From NCBI GenBank assembly GCA_021234155.1, contig JAJEKV010000002.1:39485841-39549840 (forward strand): a stretch of 64,000 bases of DNA, in the 5' to 3' direction. Numbering within the stretch: position 1 is the stretch's first letter; every line of letters begins with the position of its first letter. Shown here piece by piece: positions 11,101 through 19,803 of the stretch. Position numbers and translations under genes: made by a program. The DNA comes from Isoetes taiwanensis (lineage: Eukaryota; Streptophyta; Lycopodiopsida; Isoetales; Isoetaceae). The notes under the pieces were generated by a model, which was not told the origin of the DNA, ran no database searches, and saw only the letters and a list, made by a program, of their open reading frames with translations.

Positions 11101-12011
11101 CGGAAGACGAAAAGTCGAGCCGCGGGAGGATGAAGGCGAGAGGAAACAAAAAGGTTTGTTTTAGGGCGCATAAACCGGAGGTGAAGAGGTATGAAGAGTG
11201 TGAAAACAAAACGCTGATGATGCCAAAATCAAAAGATGCGAAGAAGGGGATTGAGAGGCAAAAATTTGGCTAAGTCCCCAAAAACGTAAGGGAGAAGCAA
11301 TGAACGGTGAGGATGAGACGTGAAAGAAAGATCGGATGTGACAGATGGCAAAGGACATCCATTAATGTTCGACGGGCGTGGAAAGAAGGAATGGCATTCA
11401 ATGCCGGGCAACTTCGAAGTGGGATATCATTAAAAAGAATGTGTCGGAAGGTACCATTGCTAGATATGCGGCGGGAGAACAGATTCTCCTTTTAGAAACA
11501 GCCTTGCATTGCAAACACGTTGGCGATTTGTGTGATTGGTCCACGTCGACAAGGAGGTCCTCAGTTGGCTATATAAGACGAACCGAGAGAAACGAAGGCA
11601 TCCGATGGCGCTCAGTATGGCTGCTGCTGGCTTGAACGAAGATTGCACCATGCCGACGAACGGCCGTCAGAGGGATCACTTGTAAGATGAATTGTTCGGA
11701 TCTTCGGCGCTGCCACAACCGTGGCATTCGCATGGACGGGCTGGTGTGTCTTGGGATGGCTGAACATCCCACCCGAAGACCAACGGGATGGAGGTGGTTC
11801 TGCACCTTCGCTGGGATCCGGAGCAGAACCTCTACCATCTCCTCCGCATCACCTCTGCTCCGAACCCGGAGTAGAGGGTTTTTCCTCTTAGGACTTAGTA
11901 GATAGGGCTCACGAGCCCTTTTTGTATATAGGGCAGTGCCCATAGCGGAAGTAGCTGGGCTTCGCCCACATTTTGTAAAAAATCTCCACTATAATATAAT
12001 CTACCGCCTTT
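8116..12011 (-). pseudogene. Post-integrase accessory coding region of the nested element
   Basis: About 3.9 kb between the integrase stop and the polypurine tract. Minus-strand reading gives long coding-like stretches broken by shifts. One begins MAAPRFSTLQATFAPKDPLF near 11062, then comes VKQFIANIVNVPKGYTIVVD near 10830, a proline/histidine-rich stretch at 10150-10630, and a heptad-like stretch (LQAAMAQVATLEAKLQ) near 10040 that suggests a coiled coil. The position matches the extra 3' region of Athila/Tat elements. The VxG-type block faintly recalls the plant transposon-protein domain found in some gypsy elements, but I cannot assign it. Confidence 0.4.
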
Positions 12012-13646
12012 CTAGTCACTTTCTGTGGTGTTTGATTCTGGAACTGTCTCTGTGTTGGAATGTTCACTTTCTGTGTGCTGAAATGCTTTGAGACGAAAAC
12101 CATTAACTAATGTAGGTAATGGAGTGCCATCTAATTCAGCGAGTTGGAAAACACTTGGTCTAACCACTTGAACAATTTGATAAGGGCCAAGCCAACGAAA
12201 CTTGAGTTTACCCGGAAAATTTTTGTACCTGGAATCATAAAGAAGAACCAAATCTCCTTGTTTGAATGTTTTTGTCTTCAAACGTTTGTCATGTAAAGAT
12301 TTTTGCAACTGTTGTCCATGAAGAACACGAATATAAGCATCCCTGCGAAGTTCATCCAACTGTTCTAATTGATAGACCCGTTCTTTGAGAGCAGCTGGTG
12401 GATTATGAGCAGTAGCTAGTTGAAAACGGAGTGTTGGAAGGATGAATTCAAAGGGCATGAGAGCTTCCTGACCATAAACCAATTTAAAAGGAGTGTGACC
12501 CGTAGCAATCTTGAAACAAGTATTGTAGGCCCAAAGAACAGTAGGAAGTTTTGTCTGCCAATCTGTGCGGGAAGCGTCACAAATTTTCTTGAGAATGGTG
12601 ACCAGAGTTTTGTTGGTGCTTTCTGCCAACCCATTGCCTTGAGGATAGTAAGGTGTGCTCTTGTGATGATGTATCAGGAGATAATCCGTCAGCTCTTTGA
12701 TAGTATGATTGATGAAATGAACACCACGGTCACTGACCAGCTCCGTGGGGCAGCCGAATCGCGTGATGATTTGTTGATAGAGGACTCTGGCTGTGCTTGC
12801 AGCAGTGTTGTCTGGAAGTGCACAAGCTTCCGCCCATTTGGTGGCGTAGTCAGTGAGAACCAGAATGTATCGGGCACGAGTGTGCCGCGCAGGAGGGTCT
12901 ATAGGTCCCACAAAGTCCATTCCCCATTTGCTGAAGGGAAGTGGCGTGGCGACCGGCGTCAAGGGAAGAGCGTCACGGGCCGTGGGGCGTCCCACCCGCT
13001 GGCAAGCGTCACACGTGCGGGCGTGGGCGTGAGCATCTTTGAAGAGCGTGGGCCAATAATACCCGGCAAGAAGAATTTTGCGTGCCGTGGTGTCACCATG
13101 AAAATGACCACCACCGAGCCCTTGATGAGCTTCTCGAACAATGTCTGGAACTTCATGAGGTAGAACACAGCGTCGAAGGATGGTGTCCTTACCCTTTTTG
13201 TAGAGATGTCCGGCAACCATGGTGTAGTCACGGACCTCTCGGAGAAATTGATGGCGACGGGATTGTCGCTTGGCAGGAGAGAGCGTCTCATCTTCTGGTG
13301 GAAGAGCACCTGTGAGGAGGTACTGCTGAAAATCATGGAACCAATGTGGTGTTGCCGTGACTAAAAAAAGTTGAGCATCAGGGAAGGCGTCTGAGACTCC
13401 TGTTGCGGGATCATCCGTGTGGATGCGTGAAAGATAATCCGGAACAACATGAGATTTGCCAGCCTTATGAACGATTTCAAAAGGAGCAAATTCTTGGAGA
13501 AGAAGGACCCAACGAGCAATGCGGCCCGTGGGCGTGGATTTGTTGATCAAATAGAGAAGTGCTTGGTGGTCCACAAAGAACTTGATTTGACTGCCCAAAG
13601 GTAATGACCAAGCGTTGGACACGTAAAATGAGACCCAAAGCTTCAC
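12012..13646 (-). CDS. RNase H end and integrase (nested element)
   Basis: An open frame of 544 codons. It begins inside RNase H (FVDHQALLYLINK, later VVPDYLSRI), then has the HHCC integrase zinc finger (GGGHFHGDTTARKIL, then CDACQRVG) and the catalytic core with GMDFVGPIDPP, LVSDRGVHFIN and YYPQGNGLAESTNK, giving the D, D and E of the triad. The C-terminus includes a WLGPYQIVQV-type GPY motif and ends without a chromodomain. The product would cut and join element DNA to the host genome. This is the best preserved pol frame of the element and may be translated only as part of a polyprotein. Confidence 0.88.
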   Translation of the reverse strand: MKLWVSFYVSNAWSLPLGSQIKFFVDHQALLYLINKSTPTGRIARWVLLLQEFAPFEIVHKAGKSHVVPDYLSRIHTDDPATGVSDAFPDAQLFLVTATPHWFHDFQQYLLTGALPPEDETLSPAKRQSRRHQFLREVRDYTMVAGHLYKKGKDTILRRCVLPHEVPDIVREAHQGLGGGHFHGDTTARKILLAGYYWPTLFKDAHAHARTCDACQRVGRPTARDALPLTPVATPLPFSKWGMDFVGPIDPPARHTRARYILVLTDYATKWAEACALPDNTAASTARVLYQQIITRFGCPTELVSDRGVHFINHTIKELTDYLLIHHHKSTPYYPQGNGLAESTNKTLVTILKKICDASRTDWQTKLPTVLWAYNTCFKIATGHTPFKLVYGQEALMPFEFILPTLRFQLATAHNPPAALKERVYQLEQLDELRRDAYIRVLHGQQLQKSLHDKRLKTKTFKQGDLVLLYDSRYKNFPGKLKFRWLGPYQIVQVVRPSVFQLAELDGTPLPTLVNGFRLKAFQHTESEHSNTETVPESNTTESD

Positions 13647-13822
13647 GCCCGGTAAGGCGAGAATAGTTGCGCTTCAATGAAATTGAGTTTTCTACCGGGC
13701 GTAGCGATTTGGTTTATCGGCAATGCGATCATATTCTTGAGAAAGAACAGCTCCAATAGCAAACGCCGGTGACATCGACATGAACGTGAAAGGGCTTGTC
13801 CCATTGAGGAGGAACAAGAACC

Positions 13823-14932
13823 CTAGGTGCACGAGTAAGCAAAAGCTTCAAATTGGAAAGCGACTTCCTTCTGGGAATTCCAAGCCCGGGTGGATTCGCC
13901 ACCCGTGAGTTTATGAATGGGATCTGCAATGGTACCCGATCCGGTATGAAGGTGGAGTAATAATTGACCTTTCCCAGGGAAAGAGCGTGTCTCTTTGATA
14001 TTGGCTGGTGCTTGAGCTTTGAGCACACAACTGATTTTGGCGGGATCGGTGGTGATTCTGCTTTTGCCGACAACATGGCCTAACGTAACACCGGTGACGC
14101 AAAAAGGTGCATTTCTCGGATTGAGACTAATGCCGGACTCATCACATTTCTGGAAGACGAGTTCCAATTTATCCAAATGGTCAGCCATGGAACCGTGGCG
14201 GCAGAAGTCATCTTGAAAAATTTGCAAGAAGGGATTTTCCTTCATGAAATCATGAAAAACCGAGAGCATGATCGCGTTGAAATGTTGAAGGAGAGTTGGA
14301 TAATCCAAAAGGAACCACCTTGTAGGCAAAAAGTGCCCCGCGGGGTGGTGAAAGTGGTCTTGAGTTGATCGATTCTTTGATGGAGATCTGATTGTAGCCG
14401 AGAAACCATCCATAAAGGAGTACATCTCATGTCCAGCCACTTCTTCCGAAACTTGGTCCGTGAAGGGAAGTGGAAAATGATCACGCTCGTGGCCTGATTG
14501 AGTTCCGATAGTCTCTACAGGCACGCGGATCTTACCATTGTGCTTAAGGGCAATGACGATAGGGCTCACCCATTCGTAATGTTTGACCTCATAGATCAAA
14601 CCCGCAAAGAAGGAGTTTGTCAATTTCCGCCTTGGCCGATCCACGGTAATTAGGGTTGAGCTGATCTTTGTCGTTGCTACATGGTCGTGCATCAGATTTG
14701 GTAGGAATGGTGAGTTCCCCAAGCTTTTGTTGATTCCCAGAAGATCTTTGTAACTCCGGTAAAAATGTGTTTGAATTTTTTGAGCAGTGACGGCCCCGGT
14801 GACAATAATGAGCCTAAGGTCCGCAAAGAATGCGACAGGTTGATTGTTGCCAACATCCACGATTTCGACTTGAGTCCGGAATATGAGGTATGACTTCATA
14901 TCACGGACAATGTGTGCAGGAGGTTGGAGCAT
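13823..14932 (-). pseudogene. Reverse transcriptase (nested element), with local shifts
   Basis: 369 codons, partly scrambled by compensating frameshifts. It contains YEWVSPIVIALKHNGKIRV, then YSFMDGFSA (normally an F-x-DGFSGY block), the active site FLQIFQDDFCRHG, and LGHVVGKSRITTDPAKI leading to the RT-RNase H connection. These blocks resemble the Athila/Tat branch more than chromoviruses. The region between the DGF block and the DD motif does not read as RT in this frame, so the enzyme is probably inactive, unless the shifts are sequence errors. Confidence 0.75.
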
Positions 14933-15059
14933 AACCGATCGCGTGGCACTTTGGCGTGAGTGAAAAAGAGAGGTTGCTCGGTGTCATCTAGCGGTGGTTG
15001 CTTCATGACGTGTGTACATCAACGGGAGTTGCGTAAGTGTCGGCGTCCCGAAAAGTGAT

Positions 15060-15980
15060 CTACGCGTTGGATTGATTGCAAGGAGCCGTAGGGGGGTCAA
15101 GCAAGGCAGCCACAACCGGGTCCCGATCAAGAGTCATTTCTCCCCAAGGATCGGCATATTCTTCGGTAGGATGACAGAGGCGACGCCAGCGGGTAGCCCG
15201 AACTTGATAAATATTCTGAAAGCGCCTTGAATCGATTAATGCGAGAGGGTTCCGCATTGTCACCGTAAATGATCCTCGCCTTGCTTGCAAGTCCATGGTG
15301 GCATTGAGATGACCGTCAGGATGACTAACCGGTCCGCGGGCCCAAGAATGGATACTCTTTGCCTGGCGGAGAAAGGGTCTTCCCACCAGCATTTCATAGT
15401 CACCTGGATCTTCGCCAGCTTTCCAAACTCCAAATTCCATGGGAAAGCGGAGATCACCAATGTTGATGTGAAGAATAGGTGTGACGCCTTGAGGTCTCGT
15501 GATATGGCCATTTGCCAATTTGATGTCATATGGGGCACGAAAGAGTTGTGTGATGCCCATTTGTTTGCGGAGTTTATCCGTGATGAGATTGACTGCACTA
15601 CCTCCATCGATTTGAACATGGTTGACTTGCTGATTTCCCACCGTTGCATGGACCGTGGGTGTAGAGGTAGCCACAGCCCCAACTAAAACAGTTGGTAGTG
15701 GTAACTGGTCCTTGAGAGCAGGACAGAGTTTTAAAATGGTAGCCAAGCTTAAAGGAATTTTGATCTTGGCAAGCTCCTCTTGGAGTTCGAGAGGTACATG
15801 AGAAAAAAGGATCTGCTTTGGTTCCAGTGGTGCGGGAGTGCGTGGCGTGGAAGCAAAGACTTTTTCGAGTAAGTCAACCTTGGCTGCAATATTGGGATAT
15901 GTCCGAGGCGTGGGAGGTTGAGATGTTGAAGGTGGATCGTGTCTTTGTTGAGCTCGAGTGGTGGCATGAACATTTGCCAA
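15060..15980 (-). pseudogene. Gag C-terminus to protease (nested element)
   Basis: 306 codons. The middle contains a retropepsin-like core with QIDGGSAVNLI, in which the usual D-S/T-G triad is D-G-G, followed by a conserved MLVGRPFLRQ block matching the second half of the protease fold. D-G-G is the form seen in several plant Ty3 lineages. The upstream part is proline-rich linker. It sits between Gag (16548-17450) and RT as expected. Frames between neighbours are broken. Confidence 0.75.
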
Positions 15981-16547
15981 TGTGCGGCCTTCTCACCGCT
16001 TGCATTAGATTCAAAATGCTTTGGCGAACTTTGGGCATGACATTTGGCATGAGCTTTTCTAAGTCAGTGCAAAGTGAACCTTTTTTCGTCCTCATGAGGA
16101 AGGGTGTCAACTGCAAAGGCGGGTTCGTGTCCTTCGAATAATAGTCAAGGGACGTGATGCCTTGGTGCAGGCGTGAAACTAGACCAACCCAATTTGGACT
16201 ACCGTATGCGGGAGGATTAAGTGCCCGAAAAATTTCCTCTTGGGCTTGTTGATCCAAATGAGGTTGATTCTTTGGGCTGGTTGATAGCGTGATTGGGCGT
16301 AGGCGCTCTTGGGGGCTTCTTAAGAACTGGTCGCGGGCCTTGTTTGCCATTAGCTAGCCGTGAGTTGGTAAGCCGTGAGGCGGACCGATGTGGTCTGATT
16401 GGTACCGTGAAGTCGCACTGAACCTGGAAGTTGAGGACACGCCCGGGTGGTATGACCCCATTCTTGGACGGTGATAGCACCGAGCTTTAGAAGGATCAAA
16501 AGGAGGACGTTGGTTGGATCCCCCGGTTGGTCCCGCTGGCGATAGAG

Positions 16548-17450
16548 TTATGCGTGGGCTGCACCTGAAGAGGTGGTCTGGCGATAGTGCGATTGTGGGC
16601 TGAGGTGTGGTTTGCACTTGATAAACCATTTTGTTGCGAACGGTGTGGGATGAGTGCGAGTGCATTCTTCCGTGGCATGATTGCACATGTTGCATCGCTT
16701 GCAATGAGGCGGGCCATTGGTGGAGTTGCACTCATTGGCCAAATGGCCTTGATATTTGCAAATATGGCACCAGATTTGACTGCGCTGTGGATTAGCGTGT
16801 TGAGGCTGAACAACCGCTTGGGAACCATGACGGGTGGAATGAGCGGGGAGCTCTTGAAGAGCCACCGCCTCGGGAGGAAACATTGATGAGTGATTGACAA
16901 GGTCGATAGCCCGCTCCAAAGTTTTTGGGCCTTGGTATTCATCATGAGTCGAATAGCGGGGAGGAAGTCCTTGGAGAAACCAGACCAAAATCTGGCTCTG
17001 TGTAGGGTACTCCTTGAGCTTGCTTAGCAGAATGTGAAGTCGATCCGCAAAATCCCGGGCAGACTCCGTGGGCTCTTGTTGAAGTTCATTGAGTTGCTTG
17101 AGATGAAGTTGATCATCATCCGTGGTCCCGTAATGAGAGAGAAAAGCAGTGCGCATTTCGGACCAGTCTTGTTTCCAATGGCTTTTGTTGGACATGAGCC
17201 ATTGATGAGGAGAGCCACGCAGTGTGGTGGAAAAGATGTGAAATTTCAGTTGAGGTTGCGCGTGCCCATTTAGGACAGCTAGAGCCTCAAATTCTTCCAT
17301 GTGGGCCTGAGCACTTTGGTCTAGCGGTTTGCCTTTCGTGTTGCCAAAGGTGGGATAAGTCAGTTTCAGAGTCTGAAAGGTAGATGTGAAAGTGCTGGGC
17401 TGGACAGGAACAGGATAGTGAGGATATTGAGGTTGAGGTGGATTTGGCAT
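16548..17450 (-). CDS. Gag with zinc knuckles (nested element)
   Basis: About 300 codons from an ATG at 17450. The N-terminus is proline-rich. The central part holds a retrotransposon Gag capsid domain (HIFSTTLRGSPHQWLMSN, then LNELQQEPTESARDFADRLH). The C-terminal part has a CCHC knuckle, CHICKYQGHLANEC, and a second cysteine cluster, CKRCNMCNHATEEC. It would form the particle and bind the element RNA. Two proline-rich frames upstream (17287-17679) may belong to its leader. Confidence 0.85.
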   Translation of the reverse strand: MPNPPQPQYPHYPVPVQPSTFTSTFQTLKLTYPTFGNTKGKPLDQSAQAHMEEFEALAVLNGHAQPQLKFHIFSTTLRGSPHQWLMSNKSHWKQDWSEMRTAFLSHYGTTDDDQLHLKQLNELQQEPTESARDFADRLHILLSKLKEYPTQSQILVWFLQGLPPRYSTHDEYQGPKTLERAIDLVNHSSMFPPEAVALQELPAHSTRHGSQAVVQPQHANPQRSQIWCHICKYQGHLANECNSTNGPPHCKRCNMCNHATEECTRTHPTPFATKWFIKCKPHLSPQSHYRQTTSSGAAHA

Positions 17451-17995
17451 TGTGCCTGACGGACCCTGATGAAGGGGTGATCAAGGTTGAGAAACCCCGG
17501 TAGCCGAGCATTGGTTTTGAGATCTGTAAGGTTGTAAACAGGAAGAGCAGTGGGAAACGTAGGGAAAGGATATTCCGGGGCAGGCGCAAAGGAGACATGT
17601 GGATAGCCGTGCCCACCCGGGGGAGATGATGGTTGCGAAGGAAGAGGCGTATGGCCTGAAGAATGATGGATGTAGGCATGTTCAGGGGTATGAAAGTACG
17701 GTTGAGAAGGTTGAGCCGGATAAGGCTCCTGATAGTGATGAGGGGACTGAGGTTGTGAGCAATGTTTGCACGCTTTTGGGGCTGGAACCGGGGCCGAGGA
17801 CCGACACGGGGGTGGGTGGCGCGGACTGAGCCCTAGACCGAAGATGGCCTCCCTCTATGTCATAAGCAGATCCATACATGTCGCGAACAGTTTCCCGACG
17901 CTGATGGCGCTCCAAGCGAGATGCCGTCTGAGAAAGGAGTTCTTCTGGCGTGAAATTACGGACAGACATGGCGACAGAAGAAAGTAGGAGAAAAT

Positions 17996-18015
17996 CAGAC
18001 CCGGCAGCGGCGACA
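17996..18015 (-). promoter_or_regulatory. Primer binding site of the nested element
   Basis: The minus strand reads TGTCGCCGCTGCCGGGTCTG one base after the 5' LTR end. It resembles the TGGCGCCGTTGCCGGGG class of tRNA-complementary primer sites common in plant gypsy elements. The tRNA was not identified. Confidence 0.7.
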
Positions 18016-18016
18016 G

Positions 18017-18599
18017 TGTTTGGGGTCCAGGTTCGAACTCCCGAAGACACCCCTCTGTGAGGACCCGTGGATCTAACAGAGAGTCCGGGGACTATGTCAC
18101 GCGGGATTTCTTTGAAAAGAGAAGAAAAGAAGAGAAACGGAACAAATGAGAGAAAGATGATAAGCTTCCTTGATATCAATGATGAAAATACATGAGCTCT
18201 CGCAATAGAGAGAAAACTGAAGGAGACAAGACTCAAAACTCATCTAAAAAACTTATGAGCTAACTCTACTCATATATATAGTACAATGGCCTTGGGCCCA
18301 ATATAGACACTCTGACTGATCTCGGTGCCGACTCCTGGAAGGAGGCCTGATTTGCAGGAATGTTGGCGGTGCCTCTTGAAGTGCCTAGAATCACGCTGAC
18401 GCTGACGCGGGCGGTGACGGGCCGTCACTTGTCTGAGCGGCGCCTCTTGTTGACAGCCAAAGGCTTTGACTGCGTGGCCTGCTGCTTAGTCTTTTGTGGA
18501 GGCTTGGATGTCTGACCCGTGGTTGACTGAGGATCTTTGAGCTTGACCTGGTCTGACGTATGCATGAATAGTCCTGTACCAGGAGGCACAGGACTAACA
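18017..18599 (-). repeat. 5' LTR of the nested element
   Basis: 583 bp, partner of 7516-8102, bounded by TG and CA and followed by the CCGCG duplication. Confidence 0.88.
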
Positions 18600-18604
18600 C
18601 CGCG
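18600..18604. repeat. Right target-site duplication of the nested element (CCGCG)
   Basis: Identical to 7511-7515. Removing the nested element and one copy restores a continuous reading across the small ORF. Confidence 0.9.
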
Positions 18605-18839
18605 GTTACTGCTAATCTTCCCTGCCGTCGGTAGGACACAGCGAAGTCGAAGATGTCCAATGCCATTGCTCTCTTGACTAAGACGGCATAGTCGATATTT
18701 GCAGCCAGTATGCTGGCATTGCATACAGAGTTGCTTGGACATCAATCTCTTTTTGGAAAAGTTGAAAGATGGTATTGACATTGGTCTCAGCTGCATGGAC
18801 ACTGGCGCTGTACCATCGCCTGAAGTCAGCAGTTGCCAT
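18605..18839 (-). pseudogene. Small ORF of the outer element, 5' part; possible histone-fold protein
   Basis: The ATG at 18839 starts MATADFRRWYSASVHAAETN; this frame stops after about 60 codons. A second frame takes over (ANIDYAVLVKRAMALDIFDF, then AVSYRRQGRLAVTA) and runs into the nested insertion, resuming at 7515. About 130 codons in total. The stretch AVSYRRQGRLAVTAAH looks like the helix 2 - loop 2 - helix 3 region of a histone fold, closest by eye to H4 (AVTY...R..TVTA), but helix 1 is unconvincing and one frameshift must be assumed. It occupies the Gag position yet shows no Gag motif. It has its own TATA box 112 nt upstream. Confidence 0.4.
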
Positions 18840-18950
18840 TGCTCTAGGGAAGATGGAACTAACAAACGGATGTAGAAGCGCCTCTGGGAGCTGAAAAATC
18901 GTCTAAAGGGTCGAGAGCAGACTTGTAGGGTGTCAAGTGAGAAATGGGGG
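18840..18950 (-). other. Presumed 5' leader of the small ORF
   Basis: Interval between the TATA-like box and the ATG at 18839. Its length nearly equals the matching interval of the H3-like ORF (21048-21152), though the sequences are not alike. No feature seen inside. Confidence 0.35.
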
Positions 18951-18962
18951 TCTATTTATAGA
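18951..18962 (-). promoter_or_regulatory. TATA-like box upstream of the small ORF
   Basis: The minus strand reads TCTATAAATAGA, a near-ideal plant TATA box, 112 nt before the ATG at 18839. The same 12 bases stand 106 nt before the H3-like ATG. Confidence 0.6.
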
Positions 18963-19156
18963 CAAGGGAAAAAAAACCCTAATTTTTGAGTGGCTTAGAA
19001 TTTTATGGGGGTTGGGCAATTCTGACCTATTAGGAGGTCCAAATAGGGATTTGAAGGCTACTTTGGGGTTTTGAGCGTACTGGGATTAGCTAATGAACCT
19101 ATTGCAACAAAGTGGAGGTCAATTGGATATGGCATGGTGGAGAAAATGCTAGGAGG

Positions 19157-19222
19157 TCTCACACGTTGCGCCCAGATCAAAACTTGGAGTCTTGGTTTTG
19201 CTCCTGGCGCGACGTGTGAGAC
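19157..19222. repeat. Hairpin repeat copy 1
   Basis: Starts GTCTCACACGTTGCGCCCAG and ends GCGCGACGTGTGAGAC. The arms are imperfect inverted repeats of about 28 bases around a loop of about 11 bases. It is closest to copy 3 (21263-21329), which shares GATCAAAAC and TTTTGCTCCTGG. Confidence 0.9.
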
Positions 19223-19354
19223 ATCGGCTCTATTTTGGTTAAACTTGTCTAATTTGGGTGATATAAGGGTCTAATCCTGCTAGACTCATCGAGTTAGGCA
19301 GAATTGACCCCTTACTTGGTCGATTTGGAGGTGTTTTGGGCTAATTTGGGCATG

Positions 19355-19421
19355 GTCTCACACGTTGCGCCCAGGTCAAAACCTGGAGTCTTCGTTTTAG
19401 TCCTTGCGCGACGTGTGAGAC
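19355..19421. repeat. Hairpin repeat copy 2
   Basis: Same structure as copy 1 with GTCAAAACCTGGAGTC and TTTTAGTCC in the middle, so it pairs with copy 4 (21477-21543) rather than copy 1. It lies 198 bp from copy 1; copies 3 and 4 are 214 bp apart. Confidence 0.9.
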
Positions 19422-19422
19422 A

Positions 19423-19803
19423 TCCTCTCAAATTGGTCTAAAATGTCTGATTTAACTAAAACAAAAGCTGGCACTTGTTAACTCAACTTAATTAAGTAAG
19501 ATTACACATATCATTTACTCAAAACTCTTTATATTAACAAAATTTTACTGGCGTTCTCCCTTAATATAACTAGCGAGATGCATGTCTTTCTTCATTGGGT
19601 AACTTTTTTATTGACCTACCCAGTTTTTTGACCATCACAGCACATGTAAGCACCTTCACCAAATAATTTATGTCATCATCATTTGCATCACTAATATGCT
19701 CATTATATCCTTTATATAATAGAAAACACTCATGATTTTTTGAAGGGCAATGAAGGGCTATGGAAGGGCAATGAAGGGCAGTTTGAAGGGTAATGAAGGG
19801 CAG
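19423..19803 (-). other. Spacer downstream of the H3-like ORF
   Basis: AT-rich, with no ORF of note. Next to the ORF end (19743-19803) there is a short tandem run of TGAAGGGCAA-like units, about six degenerate copies. Confidence 0.5.

Larger units (their letters stand above)
7516..18599 (-). mobile_element. Nested Ty3/gypsy element, Athila/Tat-like
   Basis: An 11.1-kb element on the minus strand with about 585-bp LTRs (18599-18017 and 8102-7516), perfect 5-bp target duplication CCGCG, a primer site complementary to a tRNA 3' end and a G-rich polypurine tract. Gag (zinc fingers), protease, RT, RNase H and integrase are in Ty3 order. There is no chromodomain. The RT active-site block IFQDDFC followed by a CDESGISLNP-type stretch resembles Athila/Tat RT. 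About 3.9 kb with coding character follows the integrase. It inserted into the small ORF of the outer element, so it is younger. Confidence 0.9.

Noticed and set aside
18605-18865. A cysteine-rich frame (CMQCQHTGCKYRLC) over the small ORF, suggesting a zinc finger
   Set aside because: It is out of frame with the ATG at 18839, and the continuation across the nested insertion is sensible only in a different frame.
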